This document shows positions 28,872 to 37,808 of a stretch of 64,000 bases of DNA, piece by piece. The translations under genes were made by a program, and so were the position numbers. The notes under the pieces are model-generated. The model ran no database searches. It saw only the letters and a list, made by a program, of their open reading frames with translations, and was not told the DNA's origin. Position 1 is the first letter of the stretch. The number at the start of each line of letters is the position of its first letter. The stretch comes from Chitinophagaceae bacterium (GTDB lineage: Bacteria > Bacteroidota > Bacteroidia > Chitinophagales > Chitinophagaceae): NCBI GenBank assembly GCA_947381435.1, contig CANCVE010000005.1, positions 33,474-97,473 of the forward strand. The letters run 5' to 3'.

Positions 28872-29876
28872 ATGGTAAAAGTTGCAATTAACGGGTTTGG
28901 ACGCATAGGCAGATTGGTTTATCGTCAAATTTTCAATATAGAAGGTATTGAAGTAGTAGCTATCAATGATCTTACTAGCCCTAAGGCTCTGGCTCACCTA
29001 TTAAAGTACGATAGTGCACAAGGACGTTTTGGTCAAGAGGTTACACACACTGATAGCTCAATCATTGTTAATGGTCATGAAGTAAAAATTTATGCCCAAA
29101 GAGATCCTTCTCAAATTCCTTGGGGACAACACGATGTTGATGTAGTAATTGAAAGCACTGGTTTCTTTACTGATAAAGAAAAAGCTGAATTACACATTAA
29201 AGCTGGTGCTAAAAGAGTAGTTATTTCTGCTCCTGCTACTGGCGAAATGAAAACAGTAGTGTTTAATGTAAACCATACCATCCTTGATGGTAGCGAAACA
29301 GTTATTAGTGCAGCATCTTGTACTACAAATTGCTTGGCACCAATGGCTCAAGCATTGCATAATGCACTAACTATCGAAGCAGGTAGCATGACTACCATTC
29401 ACGCTTACACAAACGACCAAAATACTTTGGATGCTCCTCATGCTAAAGGCGATTTGCGCAGAGCTCGTGCAGCTGCAGCCAACATTGTTCCTAATAGTAC
29501 AGGTGCTGCAAAAGCAATTGGTTTAGTATTACCAGAACTAAAAGGTAAATTGGATGGTAGTGCTCAGCGTGTTCCTGTTATCACTGGTTCTGTAACTGAA
29601 TTAACTGCTATTGTTGGAAAGAAAACAACTGCCGATGAAGTTAATGCAATCATGAAAGCAGCTAGCAACGAAAGTTTTGGTTATACTGAAGACGAAATTG
29701 TAAGCAGCGACGTTATTGGTATTTCTTTCGGTTCATTGTTCGATGCTACTCAAACTAAAGTTATCACCGTAGGCGACAAACAATTAGTAAAAGTTGTTAG
29801 CTGGTACGATAACGAAATGAGTTATGTAAGCCAATTGGTACGTACAGTAAAATATTTCGCTGGTTTAATAGCTTAA
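28872..29876 (+). CDS. gap: Type I glyceraldehyde-3-phosphate dehydrogenase
   Basis: 334 residues from ATG 28872. The NAD-binding start [20 protein letters not shown] (2-21) is standard; the catalytic cysteine is in [13 protein letters not shown] (near residue 150), with the HAYTNDQ histidine segment following. [12 protein letters not shown] near the end closes the active site. It oxidises glyceraldehyde 3-phosphate to 1,3-bisphosphoglycerate in glycolysis. The open frame extends upstream to 28773, but that part holds the likely promoter, so the shorter start is right. A strong hairpin follows 38 bases after the stop. Confidence 0.98.
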   Translation: MVKVAINGFGRIGRLVYRQIFNIEGIEVVAINDLTSPKALAHLLKYDSAQGRFGQEVTHTDSSIIVNGHEVKIYAQRDPSQIPWGQHDVDVVIESTGFFTDKEKAELHIKAGAKRVVISAPATGEMKTVVFNVNHTILDGSETVISAASCTTNCLAPMAQALHNALTIEAGSMTTIHAYTNDQNTLDAPHAKGDLRRARAAAANIVPNSTGAAKAIGLVLPELKGKLDGSAQRVPVITGSVTELTAIVGKKTTADEVNAIMKAASNESFGYTEDEIVSSDVIGISFGSLFDATQTKVITVGDKQLVKVVSWYDNEMSYVSQLVRTVKYFAGLIA

Positions 29877-29913
29877 TCATTCATTTACAGAGAACTCGCT
29901 TCTCTATCTCAAT

Positions 29914-29959
29914 AAACCATCATTCATTGCTTTCATTAGTTTTGAATGATGGTTTTTTT
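29914..29959 (+). terminator. Intrinsic terminator after gap
   Basis: A 13-base perfect stem (AAACCATCATTCA with TGAATGATGGTTT) followed directly by a run of T, starting 38 bases after the gap stop. It lies 25 bases before the next gene. Confidence 0.9.
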
Positions 29960-29983
29960 ATACATCATTTTTAATAAATCCCC

Positions 29984-30241
29984 ATGCTCAGTTCCATAAC
30001 TATCGTAAGTTTAATAGCCGCATCCTGCACTACCATTTCTTTTTTGCCGCAAGCCCTTCAAACCATCAAAACCAAAAACACAAAAGGCATCTCCTTGCCC
30101 ATGTATTCCCTCTTTACTTTTGGCACTACGCTATGGTTTATCTTCGGAATCATGATACAAAACTATCCCATCGTATTAGCAAACGGAATCACCACACTAT
30201 TGGCCCTAATTATCCTTATTTGCAAGATTAAGTACAAGTAA
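29984..30241 (+). CDS. SemiSWEET-type small sugar transporter
   Basis: 85 residues with three membrane helices, the size of bacterial SemiSWEETs, which work as dimers and let sugars such as glucose or sucrose pass down their gradient. The PQ motif is in ISFLPQALQTIKTKNTKGIS (about 18-37), and the conserved small-residue and polar pattern SLPMYSLFTFGTTLWFIFG follows in helix 2, including the asparagine-containing helix 3 (VLANGITTLLALIIL). The inner-membrane location is sure; the substrate is not. It starts just after the terminator of gap and is probably its own unit; the next gene is convergent, 605 bases away. Confidence 0.88.
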   Translation: MLSSITIVSLIAASCTTISFLPQALQTIKTKNTKGISLPMYSLFTFGTTLWFIFGIMIQNYPIVLANGITTLLALIILICKIKYK

Positions 30242-30373
30242 TAAGGCGCTTCTTGGAACTTATTTATGATTTTAAAGTGTCCGTCTTCACTGTTTTTCCT
30301 TTTTCAATTTTGGTTTTTATATCAGATTGCAAATCATCGCCTCACAGATACTTAAATATAGTATCCCAAACCT

Positions 30374-30562
30374 CATTTTCTTTGTAACGAAAATGGTTTT
30401 TCGTATCAATAAAGCAATTTTTCGTTTCAATTAAATGGTTTTCTTTATAAAGAAAATGACTTTTCGTTTCGATTAAATGATTTTTCGTATCAATTAAACG
30501 ACTTTCTTTATAACGAAAATGGATTTTCGTTTCAATTAAACAGTTTTCTTACCAAAGAAAAC
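30374..30562. repeat. 21-base-period dyad repeat array A2 (9 units)
   Basis: Nine abutting units of exactly 21 bases. Two unit kinds alternate: a palindromic kind (units 1, 4, 7, 9; TTTC...GAAA) and a kind with TTTCGTnTCAAT (units 2, 3, 5, 6, 8), so the first seven follow a three-unit, 63-base order. One palindromic unit (30439-30456) is an 18-base perfect palindrome, TTTTCTTTATAAAGAAAA. The array lies in the gap between the convergent SemiSWEET and ffh genes; the flanks 30242-30373 and 30563-30787 hold nothing recognised. Confidence 0.85.
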
Positions 30563-30787
30563 TTGATCATTTTGAAATAACCTTTGCATTGCCGGCAGGA
30601 AAAAGGATTCTATTACCAAAAGCATACTTTAAGTCCTCAATTCAGTACAAGTCTGCCCTCCACATTTACTAAAATTCAGAATCTCCTAGTAGATATTAAA
30701 AAGATATAGAGTCATTTTAAGCGTAAATTATTCTGAATTTAAGGATGAATACTCATTTAAATCGCATTAAATAAATCCTCCAAAAGC

Positions 30788-30824
30788 AAAAGAGGTCGAA
30801 AGCACCAAGCCTTCAACCTCTTTT
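30788..30824 (-). terminator. Intrinsic terminator after ffh
   Basis: An inverted pair (AAAAGAGGTCGAAAG with CTTCAACCTCTTTT) with one or two mismatches closes a short loop, 23 bases after the ffh stop, with T-rich ends on both strands. Confidence 0.75.
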
Positions 30825-30846
30825 ATTATCTAAATCGTATTACTTT

Positions 30847-32184
30847 CTATCTTCTAAACTTCGGCATCATAGAAGGCATCTTTGGCATCATGCCTCCGCT
30901 TTTATTCATCATTGCCATCATGCTTCTCATCTGTTCAAACTGTTTAATAAATGCATTAACCTCGTTTATGTGTTTGCCAGAACCCTTTGCTATGCGCATT
31001 TTTCTACTTTGATTGATTAAATCAGGATTCCCTCTTTCCTTTGGCGTCATACTGTGGATGATACTTTCAAATCCTTTAAAGCTATCATTATCAATATCTA
31101 CGTCCTTCATTGCTTTGCCCACTCCAGGAATCATTCCCATCAGATCTTTGATGTTACCCATCTTTTTAATCTGTTGTAATTGGTCTAAAAAGTCTTGAAA
31201 ATCGAATTGATTCTTTCTAATCTTCGACTCTAGCTTTTTAGATTGGGCCTCATCAAACTGTTCTTGCGCTCTTTCTACCAAACTCGTTATATCCCCCATG
31301 CCAAGGATACGTTGCGCCATACGTTCTGGGTAAAAAATATCCAGCGTATCCATCTTTTCGCCGCTGCTCATAAACTTTATGGGCTTATTCACGGTGTATT
31401 TAATGGTAAGGGCGGCACCACCTCTTGTATCGCCATCTAGTTTTGTAAGTACTACACCATCAAAATCTAGTCTGTCGTTAAAAGCCTTGGCTGTGTTTAC
31501 GGCATCTTGCCCGGTCATGGCATCCACCACAAAAAGTATCTCGGTTGGGTTTACAGCCGCCTTCAAATTGGCAACTTCGGTCATCATTGCCTCGTCAACT
31601 GCCAATCGGCCCGCCGTATCTATGATAACCACGTTTTTGTTAGTGGCCTTTGCTTCCTTTATTGCGTTTAGGGCAATAGAAACCACGTCTTTACTTTCCC
31701 GTTCCGAGTAAATAGGCACACCTACCTGGCCTGCAAGAACGGTAAGCTGGTCGATAGCCGCTGGACGATACACATCGGCTGCTACTAACAACGGACTTTT
31801 GCCTTTTTTTGTTTTTAAATAATTGGCTAGCTTGCCCGTAAAGGTTGTTTTACCGCTACCCTGCAAGCCTGCAATCAAAATAACAGCTGGATTTCCGGTA
31901 ATATTAAAGGGAGCTTCGGTGCCGCCCATCAATTCGGTTAGTTCGTCCTTTACAATCTTTACCATCAACTGACCTGGACTGATGGAATTGAGTACTTTTT
32001 CGCCCGCAGCTTTTTCTTTTACCTTGTCCGTAAACTCTTTAGCTATCTTAAAGTTTACATCGGCATCAATTAAGGCCCTTCGTATGTCTTTAATGGTGTT
32101 AGAAACGTTGAGGTCGTTGATGCGTCCCTGACCTTTCAGGTTTTTAAACGCGGTTTCTAATTTATCACTTAATGAATTGAACAT
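30847..32184 (-). CDS. ffh: Signal recognition particle protein Ffh
   Basis: 445 residues. The N domain is a four-helix bundle (1-85). The G domain has G1 GLQGSGKTTFTGKLA (about 106-120), VAADVYRPAAIDQL, DTAGRL (G3) and TKLDGDTRGG (G4 with the insertion region). The methionine-rich M domain ends with RSMMAMMNKSGGMMPKMP and a short basic tail, which binds signal sequences and 4.5S RNA. With FtsY it brings nascent membrane proteins to the translocon. The length is typical. An upstream -7 element TATATTTG (32255-32262) gives a leader of about 65 bases. Both flanks are non-coding stretches, so it is transcribed alone. Confidence 0.98.
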   Translation of the reverse strand: MFNSLSDKLETAFKNLKGQGRINDLNVSNTIKDIRRALIDADVNFKIAKEFTDKVKEKAAGEKVLNSISPGQLMVKIVKDELTELMGGTEAPFNITGNPAVILIAGLQGSGKTTFTGKLANYLKTKKGKSPLLVAADVYRPAAIDQLTVLAGQVGVPIYSERESKDVVSIALNAIKEAKATNKNVVIIDTAGRLAVDEAMMTEVANLKAAVNPTEILFVVDAMTGQDAVNTAKAFNDRLDFDGVVLTKLDGDTRGGAALTIKYTVNKPIKFMSSGEKMDTLDIFYPERMAQRILGMGDITSLVERAQEQFDEAQSKKLESKIRKNQFDFQDFLDQLQQIKKMGNIKDLMGMIPGVGKAMKDVDIDNDSFKGFESIIHSMTPKERGNPDLINQSRKMRIAKGSGKHINEVNAFIKQFEQMRSMMAMMNKSGGMMPKMPSMMPKFRR

Positions 32185-32254
32185 TTGTTGTTATTTTTCT
32201 TCCTTAATCAATTAAAATAAAAATTCTTTACAAAACAATCGTTTGTAAGGGTTG

Positions 32255-32262
32255 CAAATATA
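32255..32262 (-). promoter_or_regulatory. Candidate -7 promoter element for ffh
   Basis: The minus strand reads TATATTTG, a full match to TAnnTTTG, 71 bases before the ffh ATG. A TTG at the standard distance upstream was not found. Confidence 0.45.
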
Positions 32263-32345
32263 TACAACTGGCAAATGTTACTGCCATGTACGTAGTGGAT
32301 TTAGCAAAGAAACACAAGGATTTTATGCTAATAAAGGGCAGAATT

Positions 32346-33731
32346 TTATTTTAAATCGGGCATTAATACTTCATTGCCTTTAATGATGAAAGATAAACGA
32401 TAAAAATCTACGTTTTCGGCAGCCCAAGGGTCTTGCACTTTCCATTCTCTAAAGGTATCATTGCTAACCAACAAACAATGATTGATTTTTACATATTGAA
32501 GGAGGAAAATGTCAGCTTGTGTTTCCCTCGGCGACTCTAAATAGGTGCACATCTTCTTCACCTTTTCCAGAATTGGATGGTCTTCTACCTTATGCCTCAA
32601 AGAAGCATCCGCAATTACAATGATGTCGGTAAAACCTTTCTCTTTCAGGAAGTCAATCATCAAAACAAGGTTATTAGCATACACTTTTTTATCTACTCTA
32701 CCCACACTATTGTGCGCTACATTGCTTGCATCGAGCACAATAGATCTGTCTTGCATTTTATTAATCTCAAAAAACTCACCATCTACATTATAAGTGCCAT
32801 ATAATTTTACATGTTCACTCTTTTCCAAAAAGTTGGTGAGCTCATTTACATCGTTCATCCCAATAGTAAACCATTTTGGCATCTCGGTGGTGTCCTCGTA
32901 CTTGTAATTTTCGATATTTGTTTTTAAAATAGCACCAAGCTTATTTAACGAGATTTTTTTACCTTGTTCTATCTTAGATAATACAATTAATAGCACTCTT
33001 TGGTCGTGCGTTGTTGTTCCTTTCTTTACATATTCAAGATCTACGTACCTTAAAAGATCTTGCGAATCTCTGATTCCTTTATCATTAGATAATTTTAAAT
33101 CGACAAAGGTTCTAAATCCTCTTTTGCCTGCATCAATAAAATCAGCATGCGTAGGAAAACCCAATTCTTTGGCGGCAGTGTACAAATTAGCGTCCGTAAA
33201 TCCTTTTGCAAAGGCCTCTATCAGCTTACTGCAATCCTCAAAATTGTGCAACTTGGCATAACTATACAGTTCGTAAGGGTTATTAATAGAAGTTTCGAGT
33301 TCATAAGGCTTCGGAATGCTTGCTTCTAGCTCTTTATAAGTGGTATAACCAAGCATGTAGCCCTTTTTCCTCATCGTTTCAAAGGTTGCAAGGTCGCTAA
33401 TGCCAGATTCTTTAACCAAAAGATAGTCTTCGTGCTTAGTGTAACCAAGTTCTGCAGAATCGTAGTAAACGGCCGCATTGGGGAATCCTTTTTCTTGTGC
33501 AGTTAAGTAGTTTTCTAAGGTTTTAAAACCATTTGTATTGTGCAATAACAAGCAAGCATTATGGTACAAGGCAAAAAAGTCGTCTTCCGACTTTTCTCCA
33601 CGTAGAATAAAGATATTATTTACTAGATTGGTGTCCGCAAAGCGGCACATGTCGGTCAGACTCTCAAACTCGAGCCTTGCAGCCATAGATTGTACTTTAA
33701 CCGAAAAATAATTGTACTGTTCCTTTCTCAT
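32346..33731 (-). CDS. NYN (Zc3h12a-like) ribonuclease domain protein with N-terminal helical repeats
   Basis: 461 residues. Residues 330-461 form a PIN/NYN-like nuclease: VLDASNVAH (D334), IVIADASLRHK (D375), ETQADIF (D407) and LLVSNDTFREW (D425) give the four acidic residues expected around a metal site. Residues 50-235 hold repeated helical units of about 20-25 residues with a Gly-Phe or Gly-Tyr turn (GFPNAAVYYDSAELGYTKHE, GFTDANLYTAAKELGFPTHA, GFRTFVDLKL). Residues 240-310 are of unknown type. NYN enzymes cut single-stranded or structured RNA in many bacteria; the substrate is not known here. The 373-residue gene lies 20 bases upstream, so the two form an operon. No signal peptide, so cytoplasmic. 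Confidence 0.75.
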   Translation of the reverse strand: MRKEQYNYFSVKVQSMAARLEFESLTDMCRFADTNLVNNIFILRGEKSEDDFFALYHNACLLLHNTNGFKTLENYLTAQEKGFPNAAVYYDSAELGYTKHEDYLLVKESGISDLATFETMRKKGYMLGYTTYKELEASIPKPYELETSINNPYELYSYAKLHNFEDCSKLIEAFAKGFTDANLYTAAKELGFPTHADFIDAGKRGFRTFVDLKLSNDKGIRDSQDLLRYVDLEYVKKGTTTHDQRVLLIVLSKIEQGKKISLNKLGAILKTNIENYKYEDTTEMPKWFTIGMNDVNELTNFLEKSEHVKLYGTYNVDGEFFEINKMQDRSIVLDASNVAHNSVGRVDKKVYANNLVLMIDFLKEKGFTDIIVIADASLRHKVEDHPILEKVKKMCTYLESPRETQADIFLLQYVKINHCLLVSNDTFREWKVQDPWAAENVDFYRLSFIIKGNEVLMPDLK

Positions 33732-33751
33732 GGCATTCCTTTTTTAAATAA

Positions 33752-34873
33752 TTAATCTATTTCTAAATACTTTTTTGAGGCAGTTATTACTACTTCTTCA
33801 CTCACTTCACTTTCTTTTAAGTCGGAATTCAATATTAGCTTCAATCCAACACCTGGTGCAGTGAAAAGCATTACGGGTATAGTGTAATTAAGTATTGAAT
33901 CGTATTCATTTACTAATGTATTGTATTCTTCTTCTTTCAAAACCTTCTTTTCAAAATAGTATTTCCAGAGTATTAATGGCGAAATCTCTCCCATATAAAC
34001 AGGTGCAGAGATGCAACCAGCAGGAATGCTTTTTAAATGTTTGATTATCGGGTTTTCATCAATTGCTTTTTGCAAAGAAGACATTCTGGGCAAAACTTTT
34101 TTTATAAATGGCTCGTTTCCGTTAGACATATAGCATGACAAAGCCCATTTTTCAATTTCGTTTTTTATGGGATCAATGAGTTCTCCCAAATGTATTCTTA
34201 CTGATATTAATTCACTACTGGACAACATGTTTAAATTAGGCAAATCGAAACACTTAATGAAGTAAGGCATATCTGGTTCTATCTCTTCGATGCTTTCTGC
34301 CACGAAAGTCTCGAAAACATCTTCATTATAAAACTTTTCTGGCATCATCCAAACAGCATAATCTGCGCCTGGAATGGTTGGTTTATTAGTTAGTAAATCG
34401 GTTGCCGATAAATTTTTCATGTTTTCAATAACAGATAAAGTATCGCAGTTGCTAATAACAAAATAATCATCATGAACCAATTCTAATAAACCATTATACC
34501 CATGATAAGCCAATCTTGCTTTAAAGGTATCCGACCATTCGTCTAATACCCTCTCGAGTTCTCTTTCTAATTTTTTGAAAGCTTGAAAATATTGGGTAGG
34601 GGGATGCTTAATACTCTTAAATTCTTTATGATCTTGAAAGAAGCTTTCTATTATCTCAGTAACCTCTTCGTCGTTACACATGCGAGAACCATAAATAAAT
34701 CGGGCTTTGTTTAGCGATGACAGCGATTTTACAATATAGTTGTAGGTAATGTAAAAAGTGCTTGCCCCTGCCACACTCATCATGGTACTAAGTAGGTATC
34801 CAGCACGAACTTTATAAGCGAATTCGTATCCGTTAAAATTGTCTACAGGGAAGTCTAGTTGGATACAGCGCAT
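33752..34873 (-). CDS. Unrecognised protein, operon partner of the NYN nuclease
   Basis: 373 residues, no family recognised. It begins with RCIQLDFPVDNFNGYEFAYK, is mostly soluble (one mild hydrophobic stretch, GYLLSTMMSVAGASTFYITY, about 25-44), and is rich in glutamate and long helices (about 90-130 and 215-260). No signal peptide and no obvious enzyme motif is visible. It lies 20 bases upstream of the NYN nuclease gene and is read first; the operon is bounded upstream by the divergent acetylesterase gene. A function in RNA metabolism alongside the nuclease is a guess from the pairing only. Confidence 0.65.
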   Translation of the reverse strand: MRCIQLDFPVDNFNGYEFAYKVRAGYLLSTMMSVAGASTFYITYNYIVKSLSSLNKARFIYGSRMCNDEEVTEIIESFFQDHKEFKSIKHPPTQYFQAFKKLERELERVLDEWSDTFKARLAYHGYNGLLELVHDDYFVISNCDTLSVIENMKNLSATDLLTNKPTIPGADYAVWMMPEKFYNEDVFETFVAESIEEIEPDMPYFIKCFDLPNLNMLSSSELISVRIHLGELIDPIKNEIEKWALSCYMSNGNEPFIKKVLPRMSSLQKAIDENPIIKHLKSIPAGCISAPVYMGEISPLILWKYYFEKKVLKEEEYNTLVNEYDSILNYTIPVMLFTAPGVGLKLILNSDLKESEVSEEVVITASKKYLEID

Positions 34874-35119
34874 ATTCTGTTTTATGCAAGTGTAGTCTAT
34901 ATTAAAGGGATTGGGGTTTTTAATAATTTAGGGCTAATATTCAGACGTAGAAAGCAGTTTTAAGCCATTACTTAAATATGTATTATTCAATATCTACCAA
35001 TTGATTATTTGGAACATTAAATTGCAACCATTGGCAAAATTGGGTATTAACTATTAAAGTCAATTTGCCTTTTATTCGTAAAAGCTACTTACCAATAATT
35101 ATTAAGACTGTAAATACTG

Positions 35120-35152
35120 TTGTTGTCAATTAAACCCTACAGCCTAATTTTG
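35120..35152 (+). promoter_or_regulatory. Bacteroidota-type promoter for the sialate O-acetylesterase-like gene
   Basis: TAATTTTG (35145-35152) is a full match to TAnnTTTG, and a TTG at 35123-35125 lies exactly 19 bases upstream (another TTG is at 35120-35122). The gene starts 28 bases after the element. The rest of the 307-base divergent gap (34874-35119) holds no recognised gene; the promoter for the unknown gene on the other strand is not clear. Confidence 0.7.
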
Positions 35153-35180
35153 GTTTAATAAAAAAAATAAAAAAAGTTAT

Positions 35181-36686
35181 ATGAAAAGAAGTTTTGCATT
35201 TGTTTTATTGAGCCTAATGTTCGCGAAAAGTTTCGCTACTGTGAAGCCAAACAGTTTGTTTTCGGACAATATGGTGTTACAGCGGGGCGTTGCCTTACCA
35301 ATTTGGGGAACAGCTAATGAGGATGAAAAGATTACGGTAGAATTTAACGGACAAAAGGCTTCTACAGTGGCTAAAAACGGTAAATGGATGCTAAAATTAA
35401 ATCCATTAAAAGCAGGAGGACCTTATAAAATGACTATTACTGGCGAAAACACCATCACTATCCAAAATATATTGGTAGGTGAAGTTTGGATTTGCGGCGG
35501 ACAAAGTAATATGGAGCGTCAACTAGGTTTGCGTGCTGGGCAAAAACCAATTGTAAACTGGAAAGAGGAAGCTGCTAATGCAAATTATCCTGAAATACGC
35601 CAATACCACGTTGGTCGTAAGGCTTCCGACACCATGATAACGGATGCAAACACTAAATGGGAAGTTTGTGATACTAGTAGTGTGAAGGAATTTAGTGCTG
35701 TAGGCTACTTTTTTGCTAGAGACTTGTATAAACAATTAAAAGTACCCATTGGTCTACTATTTTCTACGGTGGGTGGAACACCAGCGGAGAACTGGACAAC
35801 AAGGGCTGCACTAGAAGCAAACCCAGAATTGAAGAAATTGGCCGAAGACTATGATAAGGCAAAGCAAAACTACCCAATTGCTGCTGCTAATTTCAAGAAA
35901 GACTTACCTTCTTTATTAGCAAAATGGCAAACTGATAGTGCCGCAGCTGTAAGTGCCAATAAAAAGGTTCCTATCAAGCCAGCTCCTCCTCGTAATCCTG
36001 CCGGTGGAGCCGGTGGTTTGTATAATGGCATGATAAATCCGTTGATTCCGTATGCTATTAAAGGTGTTATTTGGTATCAAGGAGAAAGCAATAGTGGTAG
36101 AGGTAAACAATACCAAACCTTGTTCCCGACAATGATTACTGACTGGAGGAAAAACTGGAATCAAGGAGACTTCTTTTTTTTCTACGTACAAATAGCTCCT
36201 TTCAGAGGTGCTGATCCAATGATTAGAGAAGCACAATTACTTACTTTAAATAAAATTCCAAATGTGGCAATGGCTGTTATAACAGATTGTGGTGATACTG
36301 TAGATATTCATCCTGCCTTTAAACAACCTGTTGGCAACCGTTTGTCATTAGCAGCAAGAGCATTAGCTTATAAAGAGAAAATTGAATATTCTGGACCAAT
36401 TTACAAATCATTCGAAGTAAAAGGAAACACTGTTGAAGTAAGTTTTACTCATATAGGTAAAGGGTTAGTGGCAAAAGATGGTGATTTAGTTGGCTTTACC
36501 ATTGCAGGAGAAGATAAAAAGTTTGTTACTGCTACTGCAACCATTAGTGGCAATAAAATTATTGTAACCAATGCAGATGTTACTAAGCCTGTAGCTGTAC
36601 GATTTAGTTTTAACCCAGTAGCAAAGGGTAATTTATTTAATAGTGAGGGTTTACCGGCATCTCCATTTAGGACAGATGTAGAGTAA
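35181..36686 (+). CDS. Sialate O-acetylesterase-like carbohydrate esterase (SGNH fold)
   Basis: 501 residues with an N-terminal signal peptide (about 1-19). A short beta domain (20-100) is followed by the SGNH hydrolase domain: GGQSNM (106-111) holds the catalytic serine (S109), WYQGESN (about 300) is the third block, and DCGDTVDIHPAFKQPVGNRL (about 369-388) holds the Asp-x-x-His pair. The C-terminal 110 residues are a beta-sandwich. The family removes O-acetyl groups from sialic acids or from plant glycans such as xylan, depending on the member; the substrate is not known here. It is read alone, with a good promoter upstream and a shared terminator downstream. Confidence 0.88.
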   Translation: MKRSFAFVLLSLMFAKSFATVKPNSLFSDNMVLQRGVALPIWGTANEDEKITVEFNGQKASTVAKNGKWMLKLNPLKAGGPYKMTITGENTITIQNILVGEVWICGGQSNMERQLGLRAGQKPIVNWKEEAANANYPEIRQYHVGRKASDTMITDANTKWEVCDTSSVKEFSAVGYFFARDLYKQLKVPIGLLFSTVGGTPAENWTTRAALEANPELKKLAEDYDKAKQNYPIAAANFKKDLPSLLAKWQTDSAAAVSANKKVPIKPAPPRNPAGGAGGLYNGMINPLIPYAIKGVIWYQGESNSGRGKQYQTLFPTMITDWRKNWNQGDFFFFYVQIAPFRGADPMIREAQLLTLNKIPNVAMAVITDCGDTVDIHPAFKQPVGNRLSLAARALAYKEKIEYSGPIYKSFEVKGNTVEVSFTHIGKGLVAKDGDLVGFTIAGEDKKFVTATATISGNKIIVTNADVTKPVAVRFSFNPVAKGNLFNSEGLPASPFRTDVE

Positions 36687-36718
36687 TATTTGGTTTTTAT
36701 ACAACAAAGGTTACTATA

Positions 36719-36759
36719 AAAAAAGATGGATTGGGCTTATACTCCAATCCATCTTTTTT
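36719..36759. terminator. Bidirectional terminator between acetylesterase and DUF5606 genes
   Basis: A 15-base stem (AAAAAGATGGATTGG with CCAATCCATCTTTTT) with a short loop, flanked by A and T runs on both sides, sits in the 76-base gap between convergent genes and can serve both. Confidence 0.92.
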
Positions 36760-36762
36760 ATG

Positions 36763-37170
36763 TTATTCTTCTGTAGTCTCCTCTTCTTCTACAAGTACTA
36801 CTTTTATTTCGTGTTGCTTAATTAGTTTAAACCAACGCACCATTTTCTTCATATCACTAGCATAAACCCTGTCAAAATCTAAATCGGGATATACTTTAGT
36901 AAAATATGCCTTTGTGGCTTTAGGGTCATTTGCGTCTGGAAGTGTTTCGTCACTGGCTTCCATTGCTAAAAACACTTTGGCTAATCTTACGTTTTCTCTG
37001 ATGGTAAACACTTCTATAGATTCTAGCTGAGAGAATGTGTTGCTTCTGGATGAAACATATTTTATCGACTTATCTTCTAGGCTTCTTATCAAAATGCCAT
37101 CTCCTTTTTTACCAAAGATCTCAAACAAACTTGAAAACCCTGTTACTGCTATTAATTTACTGTACTCCAT
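36763..37170 (-). CDS. DUF5606 protein
   Basis: 135 residues. The sequence MEYSKLIAVTGFSSLFEIFG and the later SIKYVSSRSNTFSQLESIEV match, to my recognition, the DUF5606 family, small proteins found across Bacteroidota with no assigned role. The first 60 residues look like a beta-barrel fold, the middle has a helical YFTKVYPDLDFDRVYASDMK segment that resembles a small interaction module, and the end is an acidic tail (EEEETTEE). No signal peptide. Its stop is 3 bases from the shared terminator. The 90-base gap to the GNAT gene holds nothing clear, although the -7-like TTATTTTG (7 of 8) is present upstream. Confidence 0.75.
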   Translation of the reverse strand: MEYSKLIAVTGFSSLFEIFGKKGDGILIRSLEDKSIKYVSSRSNTFSQLESIEVFTIRENVRLAKVFLAMEASDETLPDANDPKATKAYFTKVYPDLDFDRVYASDMKKMVRWFKLIKQHEIKVVLVEEEETTEE

Positions 37171-37260
37171 TTATAATTTTTTCAGTGGCAAAATAAAGGG
37201 AAATGGTTAAACGAAGCTTTCTTTTTAAAATTGTGTGCTAAAATAACACACTGGTAACAA

Positions 37261-37698
37261 TTAGCCAATCTCTTTTTCCATGTGATAATGAGGGATACTA
37301 ACCTCCACAAATTCATCTCCCACTATGTGATACCCAAGTTTTAGGTAGAACCCTTCAACAGATTTTCGGGCATGAAGAACAATTTTAGTAATGCCCATAC
37401 ACTTCGCTACCTCCTCTGCATACTCTATCAGCGACCTTCCTACTCCACTGCCTTGCTGCTCCTTTGCAACAGCCATTTGTCGAAGTTGTAAAGTGTGTTC
37501 ATCTACTGAGGATAATACACTACATCCTAATAAATCATCTCCCGAATCATGATAGCATCCTAATAGTATATCATATTCTTCGGCGGCCAATTGCTCTGCA
37601 GTAAAATTCAGTCCAAGTGGTTTTCTAAGTACCTCATAGCGTAAATCTATCATCTGCTGGTGCTGTTTACTATTAAAATCTATCACGGCATACTTCAT
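37261..37698 (-). CDS. GNAT-family N-acetyltransferase
   Basis: 145 residues. Motif A, QMAVAKEQQGSGVGRSLIEY (about 78-97), is the acetyl-CoA pyrophosphate loop with the Q-x-x-G-x-G arrangement. HARKSVEGFYLKLGYHIVGD (about 113-132) is the conserved C-terminal strand pair. The N-terminal part, DFNSKQHQQMIDLRYEVLRKPLG (shown from the end of the first strand), resembles YitI/ElaA-type members. The acceptor (protein or small molecule) cannot be told. It is read alone, and the 671-base gap beyond its start holds a nested palindrome and a 21-base repeat array. Confidence 0.88.
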   Translation of the reverse strand: MKYAVIDFNSKQHQQMIDLRYEVLRKPLGLNFTAEQLAAEEYDILLGCYHDSGDDLLGCSVLSSVDEHTLQLRQMAVAKEQQGSGVGRSLIEYAEEVAKCMGITKIVLHARKSVEGFYLKLGYHIVGDEFVEVSIPHYHMEKEIG

Positions 37699-37808
37699 AA
37701 TAGGGTTTTACTTTATGTTATTAATCAATTGATAATTATTACTCTGGTTTTGAAAATGTATTGCTTTTGCAATAATAATTATTATTGATTGACTAAAGCT
37801 GTTTGAAC

